DNA of 64,000 bases from PWQG01 sp050486205 (GCA_050486205.1 JBJHCW010000006.1:186001-250000); one strand, 5' to 3'; positions 1 to 9,576 are shown, counted from the first letter of the stretch. Notes: generated by a model from the letters alone, not told the origin. Translations and numbers: made by a program.

Positions 1-1269
1 GCGCAGATCATTGCCCAGGCCGGCCGCCCCGGCGCCGTCACCATAGCCACCAACATGGCGGGTCGAGGCACAGATATTGTGCTTGGTGGCAACTGGGAAG
101 CTGAAGTGGCGGAGATAGACAACCCGACACCGGAGCAGATCGAGGAAATCAAGGCACGCTGGCAACAGGCGCATCAGCAGGTGCTGGACGCGGGTGGTCT
201 GCATATCATCGGTACAGAGCGTCATGAGTCACGCCGTATAGACAATCAGTTGCGTGGCCGCGCCGGCCGTCAGGGGGATCCGGGGTACTCGCGTTTCTAC
301 CTGTCCCTTGAGGACAACCTGATGCGGATCTTTGCCTCCGAGCGGGTGAAGAGTTTCATGCAGGCATTGGGCATGGAGAAGGGTGAGGCCATTGAACATG
401 GCATGGTGTCCAAATCCATCGAGAAAGCCCAGCGCAAGGTGGAAGGTCGCAACTTCGACATCCGAAAGCAATTGCTGGAGTACGACAATGTGGCCAATGA
501 GCAGCGCACCATTGTCTACCGTCAGCGCAACGAGATCATGACCTCCGATGACGTCACGCCACTGCTTGATGGCATGCGCGAAGAAGCCGCGGATGAGGTG
601 ATTTCCAGCTATGTGCCGCCACAGAGTGTGTTTGAACAGTGGGATATACCGGGTCTGGAACAGGCCATTGAAGCGGAGTTTGCCATCAGGCTGCCCATAC
701 AGCAGTGGCTGGAAGAGGATGAAAAACTCTACGAGGAGACCCTGCGCGAGAAGATCAAGCAGTCCCTGCATGAAGCCTACCAGCAAAAGCGTGAGGAAAT
801 CGGAGAAAAGATCCACGTGCTCGAGAAGCAGATTGTCCTGCAGATACTGGACACACTCTGGAAGGAACACCTGCAGGCCATGGATCAACTGCGACAGGGT
901 ATTTCCCTGCGTGGTTACGCGGGCAAGAACCCCAAGAACGAGTACAAGCGCGAGGCCTTCAATCTGTTCCAGGGGCTGTTGACCCGAATGGCACATGACG
1001 TCATCCGGTTCCTGAGCCACGTCAAGGTACGTTCGCCGGAAGAGATTGAAGCCATTGAACGTATGCGTGAGGCCGAACGGGCAAAATCACAGATGCGCTT
1101 CCAGCATGCCCAGGCTTCGGCGCTGGATCCCGGTGCCGAGGAGCAGGGCGGAGAAGCCAGGGATAGCAAGACACCCTTTGTACGTGAAGAGAAGAAGGTC
1201 GGGCGTAACGATCCGTGTCCGTGTGGGTCGGGCAAAAAATTCAAACAGTGTCACGGCCGCTTGAACTGA
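1..1269 (+). CDS. secA: Protein translocase ATPase SecA, C-terminal part
   Basis: The reading frame is open from base 1, so this is the 3' end of secA cut by the window edge; about 422 codons remain of a family that is normally near 900. SecA is the cytoplasmic motor that pushes unfolded preproteins through SecYEG. Seen here: the second nucleotide-binding fold with the conserved TNMAGRGTDI motif at about residues 17-26 of the fragment and a GRAGRQGDPG motif, the helical scaffold and wing regions, and at the end the zinc-binding SEC-C tail with CPCGSGKKFKQCH, used for SecB and lipid contacts. The ATG at base 55 is internal and is not the start. argJ follows 11 bases later in the same direction. 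Confidence 0.98.
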   Translation, partial: AQIIAQAGRPGAVTIATNMAGRGTDIVLGGNWEAEVAEIDNPTPEQIEEIKARWQQAHQQVLDAGGLHIIGTERHESRRIDNQLRGRAGRQGDPGYSRFYLSLEDNLMRIFASERVKSFMQALGMEKGEAIEHGMVSKSIEKAQRKVEGRNFDIRKQLLEYDNVANEQRTIVYRQRNEIMTSDDVTPLLDGMREEAADEVISSYVPPQSVFEQWDIPGLEQAIEAEFAIRLPIQQWLEEDEKLYEETLREKIKQSLHEAYQQKREEIGEKIHVLEKQIVLQILDTLWKEHLQAMDQLRQGISLRGYAGKNPKNEYKREAFNLFQGLLTRMAHDVIRFLSHVKVRSPEEIEAIERMREAERAKSQMRFQHAQASALDPGAEEQGGEARDSKTPFVREEKKVGRNDPCPCGSGKKFKQCHGRLN

Positions 1270-1280
1270 AGGAACTGAAC

Positions 1281-2504
1281 ATGGCAACAGGCGTTGTATC
1301 AGATGCACCACTGCACAAGGTGCCAGGTGTAAGGTTATCCTCAGTCCAGGCCGGAATCCGGTACCGGGGCCGCTACGATCTGGTCCTGATGGCTCTTGAT
1401 GAAGGAAGCACTGTGGCAGGGGTGTTTACACGCAATGCCTTTTGTGCAGCGCCGGTAGTGCTGTGCCGCGAGCACCTGCAGAGTAGCGCCGGTGCCGGTC
1501 GGTATTTTCTCATCAATGCAGGCAACGCCAATGCTGGCACCGGTGCCGCAGGTCTGGAAGATGCCCGACGCAGTTGTGAGGCACTGGCGGAAAAAACCGG
1601 GACAGCGACACACTCTGTTCTGCCGTTTTCTACCGGGGTTATCGGCGAGCGCCTGCCCGTGGACCGATTGACGGCAGCGCTGGATGGCGCACTGGCGGCG
1701 CTGGATGAAGACAATTGGGCCGCGGCCGCACGTGGCATCATGACTACCGATACGCGCCCCAAGGTCCAGTCCCGGCAGATTGTGATTGGTGGCAAGACAG
1801 TCACAGTCACCGGCATCTGCAAGGGCGCCGGCATGATCAAGCCAAACATGGCGACCATGCTGGCCTATGTCTGCACAGACGCAGCCATTTCATCGCAGGA
1901 TCTGCAGACGCTGCTGGGCTCGGCCACCGAGCAGTCTTTCAATCGCATTACGGTGGATGGGGATACCTCCACCAATGACTGTTGCATGCTCGCCGCCACC
2001 GGCGCCAGTGGTGTGGCCCTGTCACCGGATGCCGGCAAAGACTGGCTGCGCTTCAGTGAAGTAATCCATGAGTTGTTACAGGCGCTGGCCATCAGCATCA
2101 TTCGGGATGCGGAGGGCGCCTGCAAGTTTGTCACTGTGGATGTTCAGCAGGGTGCCAGCACCGAGGAATGCCTGAAGGTGGCCTATACCATTGCTGAATC
2201 ACCGCTGGTGAAAACCGCCCTGACCGCATCGGATCCGAATTGGGGGCGCATACTGGCCGCCGTCGGTCGGGCAGGACTTGATGCGCTGGACGTCAATCGT
2301 GTCTCCATCCACCTGGATGATGTCTGTATTGTCAGCGGTGGCATGGTAGCCAGCACTTACCGGGAAGAGGACGGTCAGACTGTCATGAAGCGGGAGGACA
2401 TCACCATCACGGTGAAACTGGACAGAGGGCAGGCGCGGGAGAAGGTCTGGACTTCTGACCTGTCGGAGGACTATGTGCGGATCAACGCGTCGTATCGCAG
2501 CTGA
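1281..2504 (+). CDS. argJ: Bifunctional glutamate N-acetyltransferase/ornithine acetyltransferase ArgJ
   Basis: ArgJ transfers the acetyl group from N-acetylornithine to glutamate, closing the cyclic arginine pathway. The 407-residue product carries the family autocleavage region: KGAGMIKPNMATML, with the nucleophile Thr192 that becomes the N-terminus of the beta chain. An in-frame GTG lies further upstream inside the secA tail, but ATG 1281, preceded by AAGGA, gives the usual family N-terminus, so I chose it. It sits 11 bases after secA in the same direction. Its last 23 bases overlap the convergent Nudix gene. Whether this copy also makes acetylglutamate from acetyl-CoA cannot be told from sequence. 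Confidence 0.97.
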   Translation: MATGVVSDAPLHKVPGVRLSSVQAGIRYRGRYDLVLMALDEGSTVAGVFTRNAFCAAPVVLCREHLQSSAGAGRYFLINAGNANAGTGAAGLEDARRSCEALAEKTGTATHSVLPFSTGVIGERLPVDRLTAALDGALAALDEDNWAAAARGIMTTDTRPKVQSRQIVIGGKTVTVTGICKGAGMIKPNMATMLAYVCTDAAISSQDLQTLLGSATEQSFNRITVDGDTSTNDCCMLAATGASGVALSPDAGKDWLRFSEVIHELLQALAISIIRDAEGACKFVTVDVQQGASTEECLKVAYTIAESPLVKTALTASDPNWGRILAAVGRAGLDALDVNRVSIHLDDVCIVSGGMVASTYREEDGQTVMKREDITITVKLDRGQAREKVWTSDLSEDYVRINASYRS

Positions 2505-3471
2505 CCGGTTTTGTATGTCCTTCCCGTGACGACGCGCTGGCCAGGCGGATACCGGCAATGCCGCGCGCACCACAGTCGATAGCCGTCTGCAGATGTTCAT
2601 CGCGCATGCCTCCCAGCGCGTAGACCGGAAGACGGGCATCAGCGCACAATCGCGAGAATGCCTGCCAGCCCAATGCCGGTACGCTCGGGTGAGAGGGCGT
2701 CGCCTGCACCGGGGACACAAACGCATAGTCGGCACCAATAGCCGCTGCATGCGAGAGTTCTCCGGCAGTATGGCAGGAGGCGCCAAGTAGCATATGTTCA
2801 GGGACCGGACGTTCATAACATGACATCAGCCGATGGCTGTTCAGGTGGCACCCACCCAGCTTCAGTGCCAGGGCGGTTTCCGGTTCACCGTTGAGCATAA
2901 TATGCCGCCGGTCATGCGATTGGGCCAGGCATTGTTGCAGCAGTGAACAGAACCCGCTTTGTGTCTGCTCCTGCGCGAGTTTTGGCAGCCGGAGCTGCAG
3001 CAGTGATGTCCGGTCGCCGCGGTGTTGACGCAACCATGCCTTCAGGCTGTCAGCATCTGCTTCGGGCGAGGTGATCAGTATCCGGCTGCGCAGTTGCAGG
3101 CATCGAATGATTGGCCTGTTGGCAACCGGGAACTCGGCAGCCACCAGTTCATCCGGCCGCAGCCAGCGCAGTGGCTGCCCTTCCATGGCTGTGGGCACTC
3201 CGGAGAATTGATCAACAGTCCAGACGTCAAGCAGCACTTTTTTGTCACCGTAGTCGTGTTGCACCTGGCACAAAGCTGTGGGCGGCGCAGCCGGCTCAAT
3301 TGCCAGTTCCTCGCGAAGTTCCCTGGCCAGTGCCGAAGTCACGGATTCATTCGCTTCTACCTTGCCGCCGGGGAACTCCCACAGGCCGCCCTGATGCGCG
3401 TCGGCCGCGCGACGGGAGATCAGTATGCGCTGATCCGGTCCACGGATCACACCGACAGCAACGTGAATCAC
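2482..3471 (-). CDS. Nudix hydrolase fused to a ThiE-like domain (MutT family)
   Basis: 329 residues. The N-terminal half is a Nudix hydrolase of the MutT type, with the Nudix box at residues 36-58 (GGKVEANE then RELREEL), expected to remove oxidised nucleoside triphosphates such as 8-oxo-dGTP. The C-terminal half, from about residue 130, resembles thiamine-phosphate synthase (TIM barrel; YAFVSPVQATPSHP and ALGGM segments). This fusion is common in gammaproteobacteria at this locus; the ThiE half is usually degenerate and its role is unknown. The gene overlaps yacG by 4 bases upstream and argJ by 23 bases tail to tail, so it reads as the last gene of the yacG-coaE-pil run. Confidence 0.92.
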   Translation of the reverse strand: MIHVAVGVIRGPDQRILISRRAADAHQGGLWEFPGGKVEANESVTSALARELREELAIEPAAPPTALCQVQHDYGDKKVLLDVWTVDQFSGVPTAMEGQPLRWLRPDELVAAEFPVANRPIIRCLQLRSRILITSPEADADSLKAWLRQHRGDRTSLLQLRLPKLAQEQTQSGFCSLLQQCLAQSHDRRHIMLNGEPETALALKLGGCHLNSHRLMSCYERPVPEHMLLGASCHTAGELSHAAAIGADYAFVSPVQATPSHPSVPALGWQAFSRLCADARLPVYALGGMRDEHLQTAIDCGARGIAGIRLASASSREGHTKPVSCDTTR

Positions 3472-3683
3472 TGGTCCGGGTCCTCCAGCTTGTCCCTCAA
3501 GCCCTCCGGAATATCTTCCGGGTTCACCGGTTCACCGGGAATGGCGTGCCGTTCGCTGGCCCATTCACCGAAGTCGATCAGGCGACAACGCTCGGAACAG
3601 AAGGGGCGGTAGGTGCTGGATTCGGTCCACGGAACAATTTCATTGCAGGTGGGGCAGTTGACTTTCAGGTTTCGTGTCTGCAT
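3468..3683 (-). CDS. yacG: DNA gyrase inhibitor YacG
   Basis: 71 residues. YacG is a small zinc protein that binds the GyrB C-terminal region and inhibits gyrase. The four zinc ligands are visible as Cys10-x2-Cys13 and Cys29-x3-Cys33, followed by the family motif RCRLIDFGEWASE. It overlaps coaE by 19 bases and the Nudix gene by 4, so it is translationally coupled in the coaE-yacG arrangement standard for this group. Confidence 0.95.
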   Translation of the reverse strand: MQTRNLKVNCPTCNEIVPWTESSTYRPFCSERCRLIDFGEWASERHAIPGEPVNPEDIPEGLRDKLEDPDQ

Positions 3684-4276
3684 CTGGCCAGTTCGCTGTA
3701 TTTCTCGTGAAGTCTCAGGACTTCCCTGTGAAGGTGCTCAAGGTTGTGGTCGTTGACAATGATATCATCGGCTCGACGCAGTCGCTCTTCGCGCTTCATC
3801 TGCGCTGCCATGATGGCGGCCACTTCGGTCTCACTTGTGCTGTCGCGCTGCGTCGTGCGGCTTAGCTGCAGCGCCTCTGGTGCATCAATTACCAGTATTC
3901 GCTCACACATTCGGTTCTGGTCAGTCTCCAGAAGCAGTGGTGATACCAGCAATGTATACGGTGATGGCGCATTTGTGAGTTGTTGGCGGATTTTGTCGCG
4001 TATCAGAGGATGCAGCAGGTTTTCCAGCCACAGTTTTTCGTTGGGATCACTGAACACACGACTTCGAAGGGCGCGTCGATCCAGCGTGCCGTCCGCGGCA
4101 ATGACACTGCTGCCGAAGTGCTCACCGATCTGTTTCAGGGCCTCCGATCCCGGTTCAACCACCTCACGGGCCACCACGTCGGCATCGACCACGGTGATGC
4201 CCAGCCTGGCGAACAGCGCCGAGGCAGCAGACTTGCCACTGCCTATGCCGCCAGTCAGCCCGATGACAGGTTTCAT
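3665..4276 (-). CDS. coaE: Dephospho-CoA kinase CoaE
   Basis: 203 residues, normal family length. CoaE phosphorylates the 3' hydroxyl of dephospho-CoA, the last step of coenzyme A synthesis in the cytoplasm. The P-loop GLTGGIGSGKS is at residues 6-16, followed by the DADVVAREV motif that contacts substrate and the lid region TQRDSTSETE. It overlaps pilD by 4 bases (ATGA) and yacG by 19 bases, so all three are probably on one transcript. Confidence 0.97.
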   Translation of the reverse strand: MKPVIGLTGGIGSGKSAASALFARLGITVVDADVVAREVVEPGSEALKQIGEHFGSSVIAADGTLDRRALRSRVFSDPNEKLWLENLLHPLIRDKIRQQLTNAPSPYTLLVSPLLLETDQNRMCERILVIDAPEALQLSRTTQRDSTSETEVAAIMAAQMKREERLRRADDIIVNDHNLEHLHREVLRLHEKYSELARCRHET

Positions 4277-5175
4277 GCCCCGCCTGCAAGCAGACGAAGA
4301 TACTGGTCAATCAACCCGTCACCGAGTAGCAGGGTGATCATGCCTGCGCCCGCAAGATAAGGGCCAAACGGTATCGGCACATTGCGGTCACGACCGAGCA
4401 CCAGCATCAGACCCAGGCCGATCACTGCGCCAACAATGGAAGATATCAGGATGACCGGCAGCAGTTGTTGCCATCCCAGCCAAGCGCCAAGTGCGGCGAG
4501 CAGTTTGAAGTCGCCGTACCCCATGCCTTCGCGCCCGGTAAGCAATTTGAAGCCCCAGTAGACAGACCACAGGGACAGATAGCCGGCGATGGCGCCAATC
4601 AGTGCATCGTTGACACTGACCAGTCCGATACCCAGGACAGCGGCAAGCAATCCGAGCCAGAGCAGCGGTAATGTGATGCTGTCGGGCAACAACTGGTGGT
4701 CAAAATCGATCATGGTCAGGACAATCAGCGACCAGGTGAACAGCAGCAACAGCAGCGTCAGCCAGCTGGCACCAAACTGCCAGGCAACAATGCCGGAGAG
4801 AACACCCGAGACCAGTTCAATGATCGGGTACCTGGGTGAGATGCGTGTGCGGCAGGCCGCGCAGCGTCCGCGCAGAAAGACATAGCTGATGACAGGAATG
4901 TTCTGCCAGGCGCGCACCGGGCTGTTGCAGCTCGGGCAGTGTGAGTGCGGTTTCACAAGATCGAAGCGCTTGTGTTGGGGTACCGGGTCCGGCAGCGGAC
5001 TGTTGCGCTCTTCAATGCCAAGAAATTCCAGGCACTGCAATCGCCACTGGCGTTGCAGCATCAGGGGCAGGCGATGGATGACCACATTAAGAAAGCTGCC
5101 GGTCAACAGGCCCAGTGTCACGGCGCAACTGACCAGCAGCCAGGGATAGGTCGACAACGCGTCAACAATGCTCAT
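4273..5175 (-). CDS. pilD: Type IV prepilin peptidase/methylase PilD
   Basis: 300 residues, polytopic inner-membrane aspartyl protease that cleaves the leader of type IV prepilins and N-methylates the new terminus. The N-terminal methylase zinc site is shown by Cys80-x2-Cys83 and Cys105-x2-Cys108. The two catalytic aspartates sit in MIDFDHQLLPD (about residue 157) and GYGDFK (about 222). The gene lies between pilC and coaE, the usual pilBCD-coaE order; its substrate PilA is encoded at 8448-8873. Confidence 0.96.
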   Translation of the reverse strand: MSIVDALSTYPWLLVSCAVTLGLLTGSFLNVVIHRLPLMLQRQWRLQCLEFLGIEERNSPLPDPVPQHKRFDLVKPHSHCPSCNSPVRAWQNIPVISYVFLRGRCAACRTRISPRYPIIELVSGVLSGIVAWQFGASWLTLLLLLFTWSLIVLTMIDFDHQLLPDSITLPLLWLGLLAAVLGIGLVSVNDALIGAIAGYLSLWSVYWGFKLLTGREGMGYGDFKLLAALGAWLGWQQLLPVILISSIVGAVIGLGLMLVLGRDRNVPIPFGPYLAGAGMITLLLGDGLIDQYLRLLAGGA

Positions 5176-5197
5176 GCACCGTCCTTGTTCACATGCA

Positions 5198-6418
5198 TCA
5201 GACGACCATGCCGATCTGGAATATGGGCAGATACATGGCGATCATCAGGCCACCGATCAATACCCCGAGCACCGACATGATCATCGGTTCCATCAGGCTG
5301 GTCAGGCTGTCCACAGCGTTATCAACTTCGTCTTCGTAGTACGAGGCACACTTGTCGAGCATGGTGTCCAGCGCGCCGGACTCTTCGCCGATGCCAACCA
5401 TCTGGGTGACCATGACCGGAAACAGGCCGGTATTACGAATGGCAAAATTCAATTGCTGGCCATTGGATACGTCCTCCTTGATACGCCGGGAGGCATCGCT
5501 GTAAACCACATTGCCGGTTGCGCCGGCCACCGAATCCAGGGAGTCGATCAGGGGTACACCGGCGGAGAAGGTGGTGGCCAGTGTCCGGCAGAAGCGGGCA
5601 TAACAGGATTTGACCACGATCATGCCGATGATCGGCAGTTTCAGCGACAGTCGGTCCACCGCGTCTGCAAAGCGTTTTGAACGCAGCCGTGCTTCACGAA
5701 ACAGGAAAATGCCGGCCACAGCACCGATCACAACTTTCCACCAGTGGGCAATGGCAATGTCTGACAGCCCAAGAACAAACAGGGTGAAGGCGGGCAGGTC
5801 CGCACCGAAACTGGAAAATGTCTCGGCAAACTGTGGCACAACCTTGACCAGCAGAATGCCGGTCACAATGATGGCCACCACAATCACCGCAATCGGGTAG
5901 GTCATGGCCTTCTTGATCTTTGCCTTCAGGGCCTCGGTTTTTTCCTTGTAGGTGGCAATCCGGTCCAGCATGGTTTCCAGCGCACCACTCTGTTCACCGG
6001 ATTCGACCAGGTTACAGAACAGTTCGTCAAAATAACGCGGATGTTTGCGGATGGAATCTGCAAAGGCGTTGCCCTGGGCCACATCATCGCGGATGGCGCG
6101 TATCAGTTTGCCCATGCTGGGATTGTCCAGGCTGTCGGCAACAATCTCGAAGGACTGAACCAGGGGTATGCCGGCTTTCATCATGGTGGCAAGCTGGCGA
6201 CTGAATATGGCGATGTCACCGGGTGTGATTTTCTGCTTGCGCGCAGAAAACAGCGGTTTGGGTTTCTTGCGGACACGGTTGGCAACAATACCCTGTTTTC
6301 GCAGTTGTGCGCGCACCAGGGCCTGGCTGCTGCCGGGCACTTCGCCCTTGGCCTTCTTGCCGTTTTTGTCGGTGCCGGACCAGACGTAAATGCTTTGATT
6401 CTGAATAGATGTTGCCAT
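5198..6418 (-). CDS. pilC: Type IV pilus inner-membrane platform protein PilC
   Basis: 406 residues. PilC is the inner-membrane protein on which PilB/PilT act to assemble or retract the pilus. Two GspF-type cytoplasmic helical domains are visible (about residues 70-195 and 275-400), each starting with FxRxLA motifs (IFSRQLATMMKAGIPL and RFCRTLATTFSAGVPL) and each followed by hydrophobic membrane helices. The gene lies 8 bases after pilB and 22 bases before pilD, so it is part of the same operon. Confidence 0.96.
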   Translation of the reverse strand: MATSIQNQSIYVWSGTDKNGKKAKGEVPGSSQALVRAQLRKQGIVANRVRKKPKPLFSARKQKITPGDIAIFSRQLATMMKAGIPLVQSFEIVADSLDNPSMGKLIRAIRDDVAQGNAFADSIRKHPRYFDELFCNLVESGEQSGALETMLDRIATYKEKTEALKAKIKKAMTYPIAVIVVAIIVTGILLVKVVPQFAETFSSFGADLPAFTLFVLGLSDIAIAHWWKVVIGAVAGIFLFREARLRSKRFADAVDRLSLKLPIIGMIVVKSCYARFCRTLATTFSAGVPLIDSLDSVAGATGNVVYSDASRRIKEDVSNGQQLNFAIRNTGLFPVMVTQMVGIGEESGALDTMLDKCASYYEDEVDNAVDSLTSLMEPMIMSVLGVLIGGLMIAMYLPIFQIGMVV

Positions 6419-6426
6419 ACAGTGCC

Positions 6427-8139
6427 TCAGCCAGTGATTCGGTTGGCTTCTTCCAGACTGATCAATCCCTGGGACGCCTTGGCCAGGGCCGATTGCCGCA
6501 GATTGGGATAACCTTCCTTCTGCGCCTGATCCGCAATTTCCAGTGCGTTTCCATCACTCATGATAATACGGGCAATACCGTCTGTCACAGGGACCACTTC
6601 ATAAACGCCGACCCGGCCCTTGTAACCTTCGTGGCACTTGTCGCAGCCCACTGCCCTGTACAGGGTGACCTCGGCCGCCTGCGCCGGCGTGAATCCGGCT
6701 TCAAGGAGCGTGTTTTCCGGTACCTCGACTGCCTGCCGGCAATGTGGGCACAGGCGGCGAGCCAGGCGCTGGGCAATGATCAGACTGACCGAGGTGGCGA
6801 TATTAAAAGACGCCACGCCCATGTTGCGAAGCCGGGTCAGTGTTTCCGGCGCGCTGTTGGTGTGCAGTGTGGAAAGCACCAGGTGACCGGTCTGCGCCGC
6901 CTTGACGGCAATTTCCGCTGTTTCCAGATCCCGGATCTCACCGACCATGATCACGTCGGGATCCTGACGCAGGAATGAACGCAGCGCAGTGGCAAAATCC
7001 AGACCGATGCGTGCGTTTACCGCCACCTGGTTGATGCCCTCCAGGTTGATCTCCACCGGGTCTTCTGCCGTGGAGATATTGCGTTCCTGTGTATTCAGTA
7101 TGTTCAGGCCGGTGTAAAGCGAGACGGTTTTACCACTGCCGGTGGGACCGGTGACCAGGATCATGCCCTGGCTCTGCCCCAGCGCTTTCATGTACAGCGA
7201 TTTCTGCGCGTCCTCGTAACCCAGCGCGTCAATACCCATGCGGGCACTGCTCGGATCGAGAATCCGCAACACAATTTTTTCACCCCACAGTGTCGGCAGG
7301 GTGTTGACCCGGAAGTCGATGGCCCGTGTACGGGAAAGTTTCATCTTGATACGCCCGTCCTGCGGGATACGGCGTTCGGAGATGTCCATCTGGGACATGA
7401 TTTTCAGGCGTGAGGCGATGCGATTGGCCAATGCCAGCGGCGGCCGGGTGACTTCCCGCAATACGCCGTCCGTGCGAAAGCGCACTCGATAGACTTTTTC
7501 GTAAGGCTCGATGTGGATGTCGGATGCGCCCTGACGAATGGCGTCCACCAGCACCTTGTTCACAAAGCGCACCACGGGTGCTTCATCCGCGGCGTCGGCG
7601 GGGCCGTCGTCCATTTGTTGCTCGGTATCGGCCAGCTCAACATCCAGCTCTTCCAGGCCGGCATCATCCAGCATGCCCAGCATGTCGCCGCCTTCCAGCT
7701 CCTCGATCAGCTGGTCGATGGCACTGGCCAGTTGTGTATCGTCCACCACCACCACTTCGGTGTTGAGCCCGGTATGGAACTTCAGCTCATTGATGGCGTT
7801 GAGATTGGTCGGATCCGACGCCGCCAGGAACAGGCGTTTGCCACGACGATAGAGGGGCAGCACCCGGTGCTTGCGAAGCAGCTTTACATCCACCAGGTCG
7901 CGCGGACAGTTTTGCAGCTCAAAGGCGGCCAGGTCGAGAATGGGCGCACCGAACTGATCGGCGGCCAACGCCGCAACCTGGCCGCTGTCGGCAATCTGGT
8001 GACGCACCAGATGGGTAATCAGCGGAATATTGTCCCGGCGCGAGAGCCGTATGGCTTCCTCGGCCTGATTCTCATTGATCAGACCTTCCTTGACGAAGCG
8101 ACGTGCCAGACCACTGAAGGAGGGGGACGGGGTGCCCAT
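6427..8139 (-). CDS. pilB: Type IV pilus extension ATPase PilB
   Basis: 570 residues. PilB hydrolyses ATP to drive pilus extension. Domains: N-terminal MshEN-like region (about 1-160), Walker A GPTGSGKT with Lys337, Walker B region DPDVIMVGEIRD, and the C-terminal tetracysteine zinc motif CPHC...CDKC found in PilB/GspE. The frame extends 34 codons upstream, but those codons are not PilB-like; ATG 8139 (MGTPSPSFSGL) matches the family start and has AACAGG about 9 bases before it. First gene of the pilBCD-coaE-yacG-Nudix run, divergent from pilA. Confidence 0.96.
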   Translation of the reverse strand: MGTPSPSFSGLARRFVKEGLINENQAEEAIRLSRRDNIPLITHLVRHQIADSGQVAALAADQFGAPILDLAAFELQNCPRDLVDVKLLRKHRVLPLYRRGKRLFLAASDPTNLNAINELKFHTGLNTEVVVVDDTQLASAIDQLIEELEGGDMLGMLDDAGLEELDVELADTEQQMDDGPADAADEAPVVRFVNKVLVDAIRQGASDIHIEPYEKVYRVRFRTDGVLREVTRPPLALANRIASRLKIMSQMDISERRIPQDGRIKMKLSRTRAIDFRVNTLPTLWGEKIVLRILDPSSARMGIDALGYEDAQKSLYMKALGQSQGMILVTGPTGSGKTVSLYTGLNILNTQERNISTAEDPVEINLEGINQVAVNARIGLDFATALRSFLRQDPDVIMVGEIRDLETAEIAVKAAQTGHLVLSTLHTNSAPETLTRLRNMGVASFNIATSVSLIIAQRLARRLCPHCRQAVEVPENTLLEAGFTPAQAAEVTLYRAVGCDKCHEGYKGRVGVYEVVPVTDGIARIIMSDGNALEIADQAQKEGYPNLRQSALAKASQGLISLEEANRITG

Positions 8140-8347
8140 GCATTGTGCCTGTTGATTCTGATGTGGATTGATTATAGCCCAATGCAGCCGTGTTGACGTG
8201 AACTGCGACACAAGTTGACGGCCTGCAGTGCATACTGACAAAAAACGTCACTTTCCGTCGGCTAGCGTCACCCTGCTATTTTGTGAGGCGATTCAGAAAA
8301 TACCATAAAAAACAGTGATTTGTCGATTTTTTTTGGCTGCATCAGAG

Positions 8348-8364
8348 TTGGCACGACTTGTGTA
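8348..8364 (+). promoter_or_regulatory. Possible sigma-54 promoter of pilA
   Basis: TTGGCACG is followed after the usual spacing by GTGTA, so the -24 GG is perfect but the -12 reads GT, not GC. Its position, about 85 bases before the pilA start, suits pilA, which depends on RpoN and PilR in Pseudomonas. It is a one-mismatch candidate only. The rest of the 308-base pilB-pilA interval shows an A/T-rich stretch at 8305-8335 and no gene. Confidence 0.35.
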
Positions 8365-8447
8365 CTGTACTACGGCAAGCGTGAGCAGCGCGTGGAAACA
8401 CACATTCTTAACCAGACTTATTCTAAACCAAGAGATGGAGAGTAGAC

Positions 8448-8873
8448 ATGCAGATCCAACAGCAAAAGAAACAGAAAGGTTTTACCCTGATCGAATTGAT
8501 GATTGTGGTTGCCATCATCGGCATCCTGGCAGCGGTGGCACTGCCGGCGTATCAGACCTACACCGCACGTGCTACTTTCTCGGAAGTGATTGCAGCGGCC
8601 GGTCCGGCTCGGACTGCGATTGATATCTGTGTGCAGACTGGTACACCTGCCGATTGTTCTTCCATTCCGGTGCAAGACGGTTGGGAAATTGGTGAAGCCG
8701 TGAACGAGATTGAAATCACCGGCTCTGCGGGTGGTCCCTATGTTATTACTGTAACGCCGGAATCAGTACGCGGTATCTTACCTGCCGACAACTACATTCT
8801 GACAGGCACAGTGGATTCGGGCACAGTCACTTGGGTCACAACTGGTGGTTGTCAGGACAGAGGTTTCTGTTAA
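8448..8873 (+). CDS. pilA: Type IV major pilin PilA
   Basis: 141 residues. Short basic leader ending in Gly11, then FTLIELMIVVAIIGILAAVA: the prepilin peptidase site, the +5 glutamate of the mature protein and the hydrophobic assembly helix. Cysteines occur at CVQTGTPADC and at the very C-terminus as CQDRGFC, giving an unusually small C-terminal disulfide loop if those two pair. GGAG lies 8 bases upstream of ATG. The product is cleaved by PilD and polymerised by PilB/PilC from the divergent operon. A strong terminator follows 20 bases after the stop. Confidence 0.96.
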   Translation: MQIQQQKKQKGFTLIELMIVVAIIGILAAVALPAYQTYTARATFSEVIAAAGPARTAIDICVQTGTPADCSSIPVQDGWEIGEAVNEIEITGSAGGPYVITVTPESVRGILPADNYILTGTVDSGTVTWVTTGGCQDRGFC

Positions 8874-8892
8874 GCACCAAGTCTGACCTTCA

Positions 8893-8933
8893 AGACGCAA
8901 AAAGGCCGGGGCTCCCCCGGCCTTTTTGCGTCT
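8893..8933 (+). terminator. Rho-independent terminator after pilA
   Basis: A perfect 19-bp inverted repeat (8893-8911 with 8915-8933) around a 3-base loop. The arms carry A5 and T5 runs next to a GC-rich core, so it can act in either orientation. Confidence 0.9.
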
Positions 8934-9143
8934 GCCCGTAGCGAATTGTGACAGTGCGTCCCGGCCCATTGCCAAATCTGGCTGCTTCAATTATGGTACT
9001 GCCCTTGCAGCAACCGCTGGTACCCACGCGCATCTCCGATTGCCAAGGCCCATGATCAGCTCATTCAGTTTTGGTTCAGTCAGCTGCTGGTAATCTTTGA
9101 AACACGATCAGACAAATGACACACAGGTGTCGGAGTGAAGATT

Positions 9144-9545
9144 ATGAAGAAGTCCAAACTTTATCTTGCCACTGCTTTCACAGCTGCCGTTGCCTTGTCT
9201 GGCACTGCAGTGATTGCCAACGATCCGGTGACTGTAAAGGACGGTGTCTACTCCGAAGAGCAGGCTGCTCGAGGCGCGCCGCTGTACTACGAGCATTGCA
9301 GCAGCTGTCATAACGCCGAGTTCTACAAGAGCAGCCTGAGCAACCGTGTGAACCAGCCGGTGGCCTTCATGTTTGAGGAGATTCTGGGCACCATGCCGCT
9401 GAACGCACCCGGCTTCCTGCCTGATCAGACCTACGAGGATATCTTTGCCTATATCCTGCAGGTGGTTGGTTTCCCGGCCGGTGACTCGGATCTGACCTAT
9501 GCCAGTGGTGATATGAACACCATTCGCCTGCAGGCGCCGGACTGA
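9144..9545 (+). CDS. Small periplasmic c-type cytochrome
   Basis: 133 residues from ATG 9144, which has GGAG 8 bases upstream; a GTG at 9135 is in frame but overlaps that ribosome site. A Sec signal peptide (KKSKLYLATAFTAAVALSGTAVIA) is followed by one heme site CSSCH and a distal Met candidate in GTMPLNAPG, so this looks like a class I mono-heme cytochrome c, probably a soluble electron carrier. It stands alone between pilA and nadC, with its own terminator. Its partner is not evident; the PQQ dehydrogenases at 27 and 59 kb are possible donors, by inference only. Confidence 0.88.
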   Translation: MKKSKLYLATAFTAAVALSGTAVIANDPVTVKDGVYSEEQAARGAPLYYEHCSSCHNAEFYKSSLSNRVNQPVAFMFEEILGTMPLNAPGFLPDQTYEDIFAYILQVVGFPAGDSDLTYASGDMNTIRLQAPD

Positions 9546-9576
9546 TCATCCGCCCGTTTTGGAATCCTTGAGCTTG

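Noticed and set aside
7513..8196. A 227-codon plus-strand frame inside pilB.
   Set aside because: Shadow of pilB; His/Gln-rich composition typical of antisense frames in GC-rich genes.
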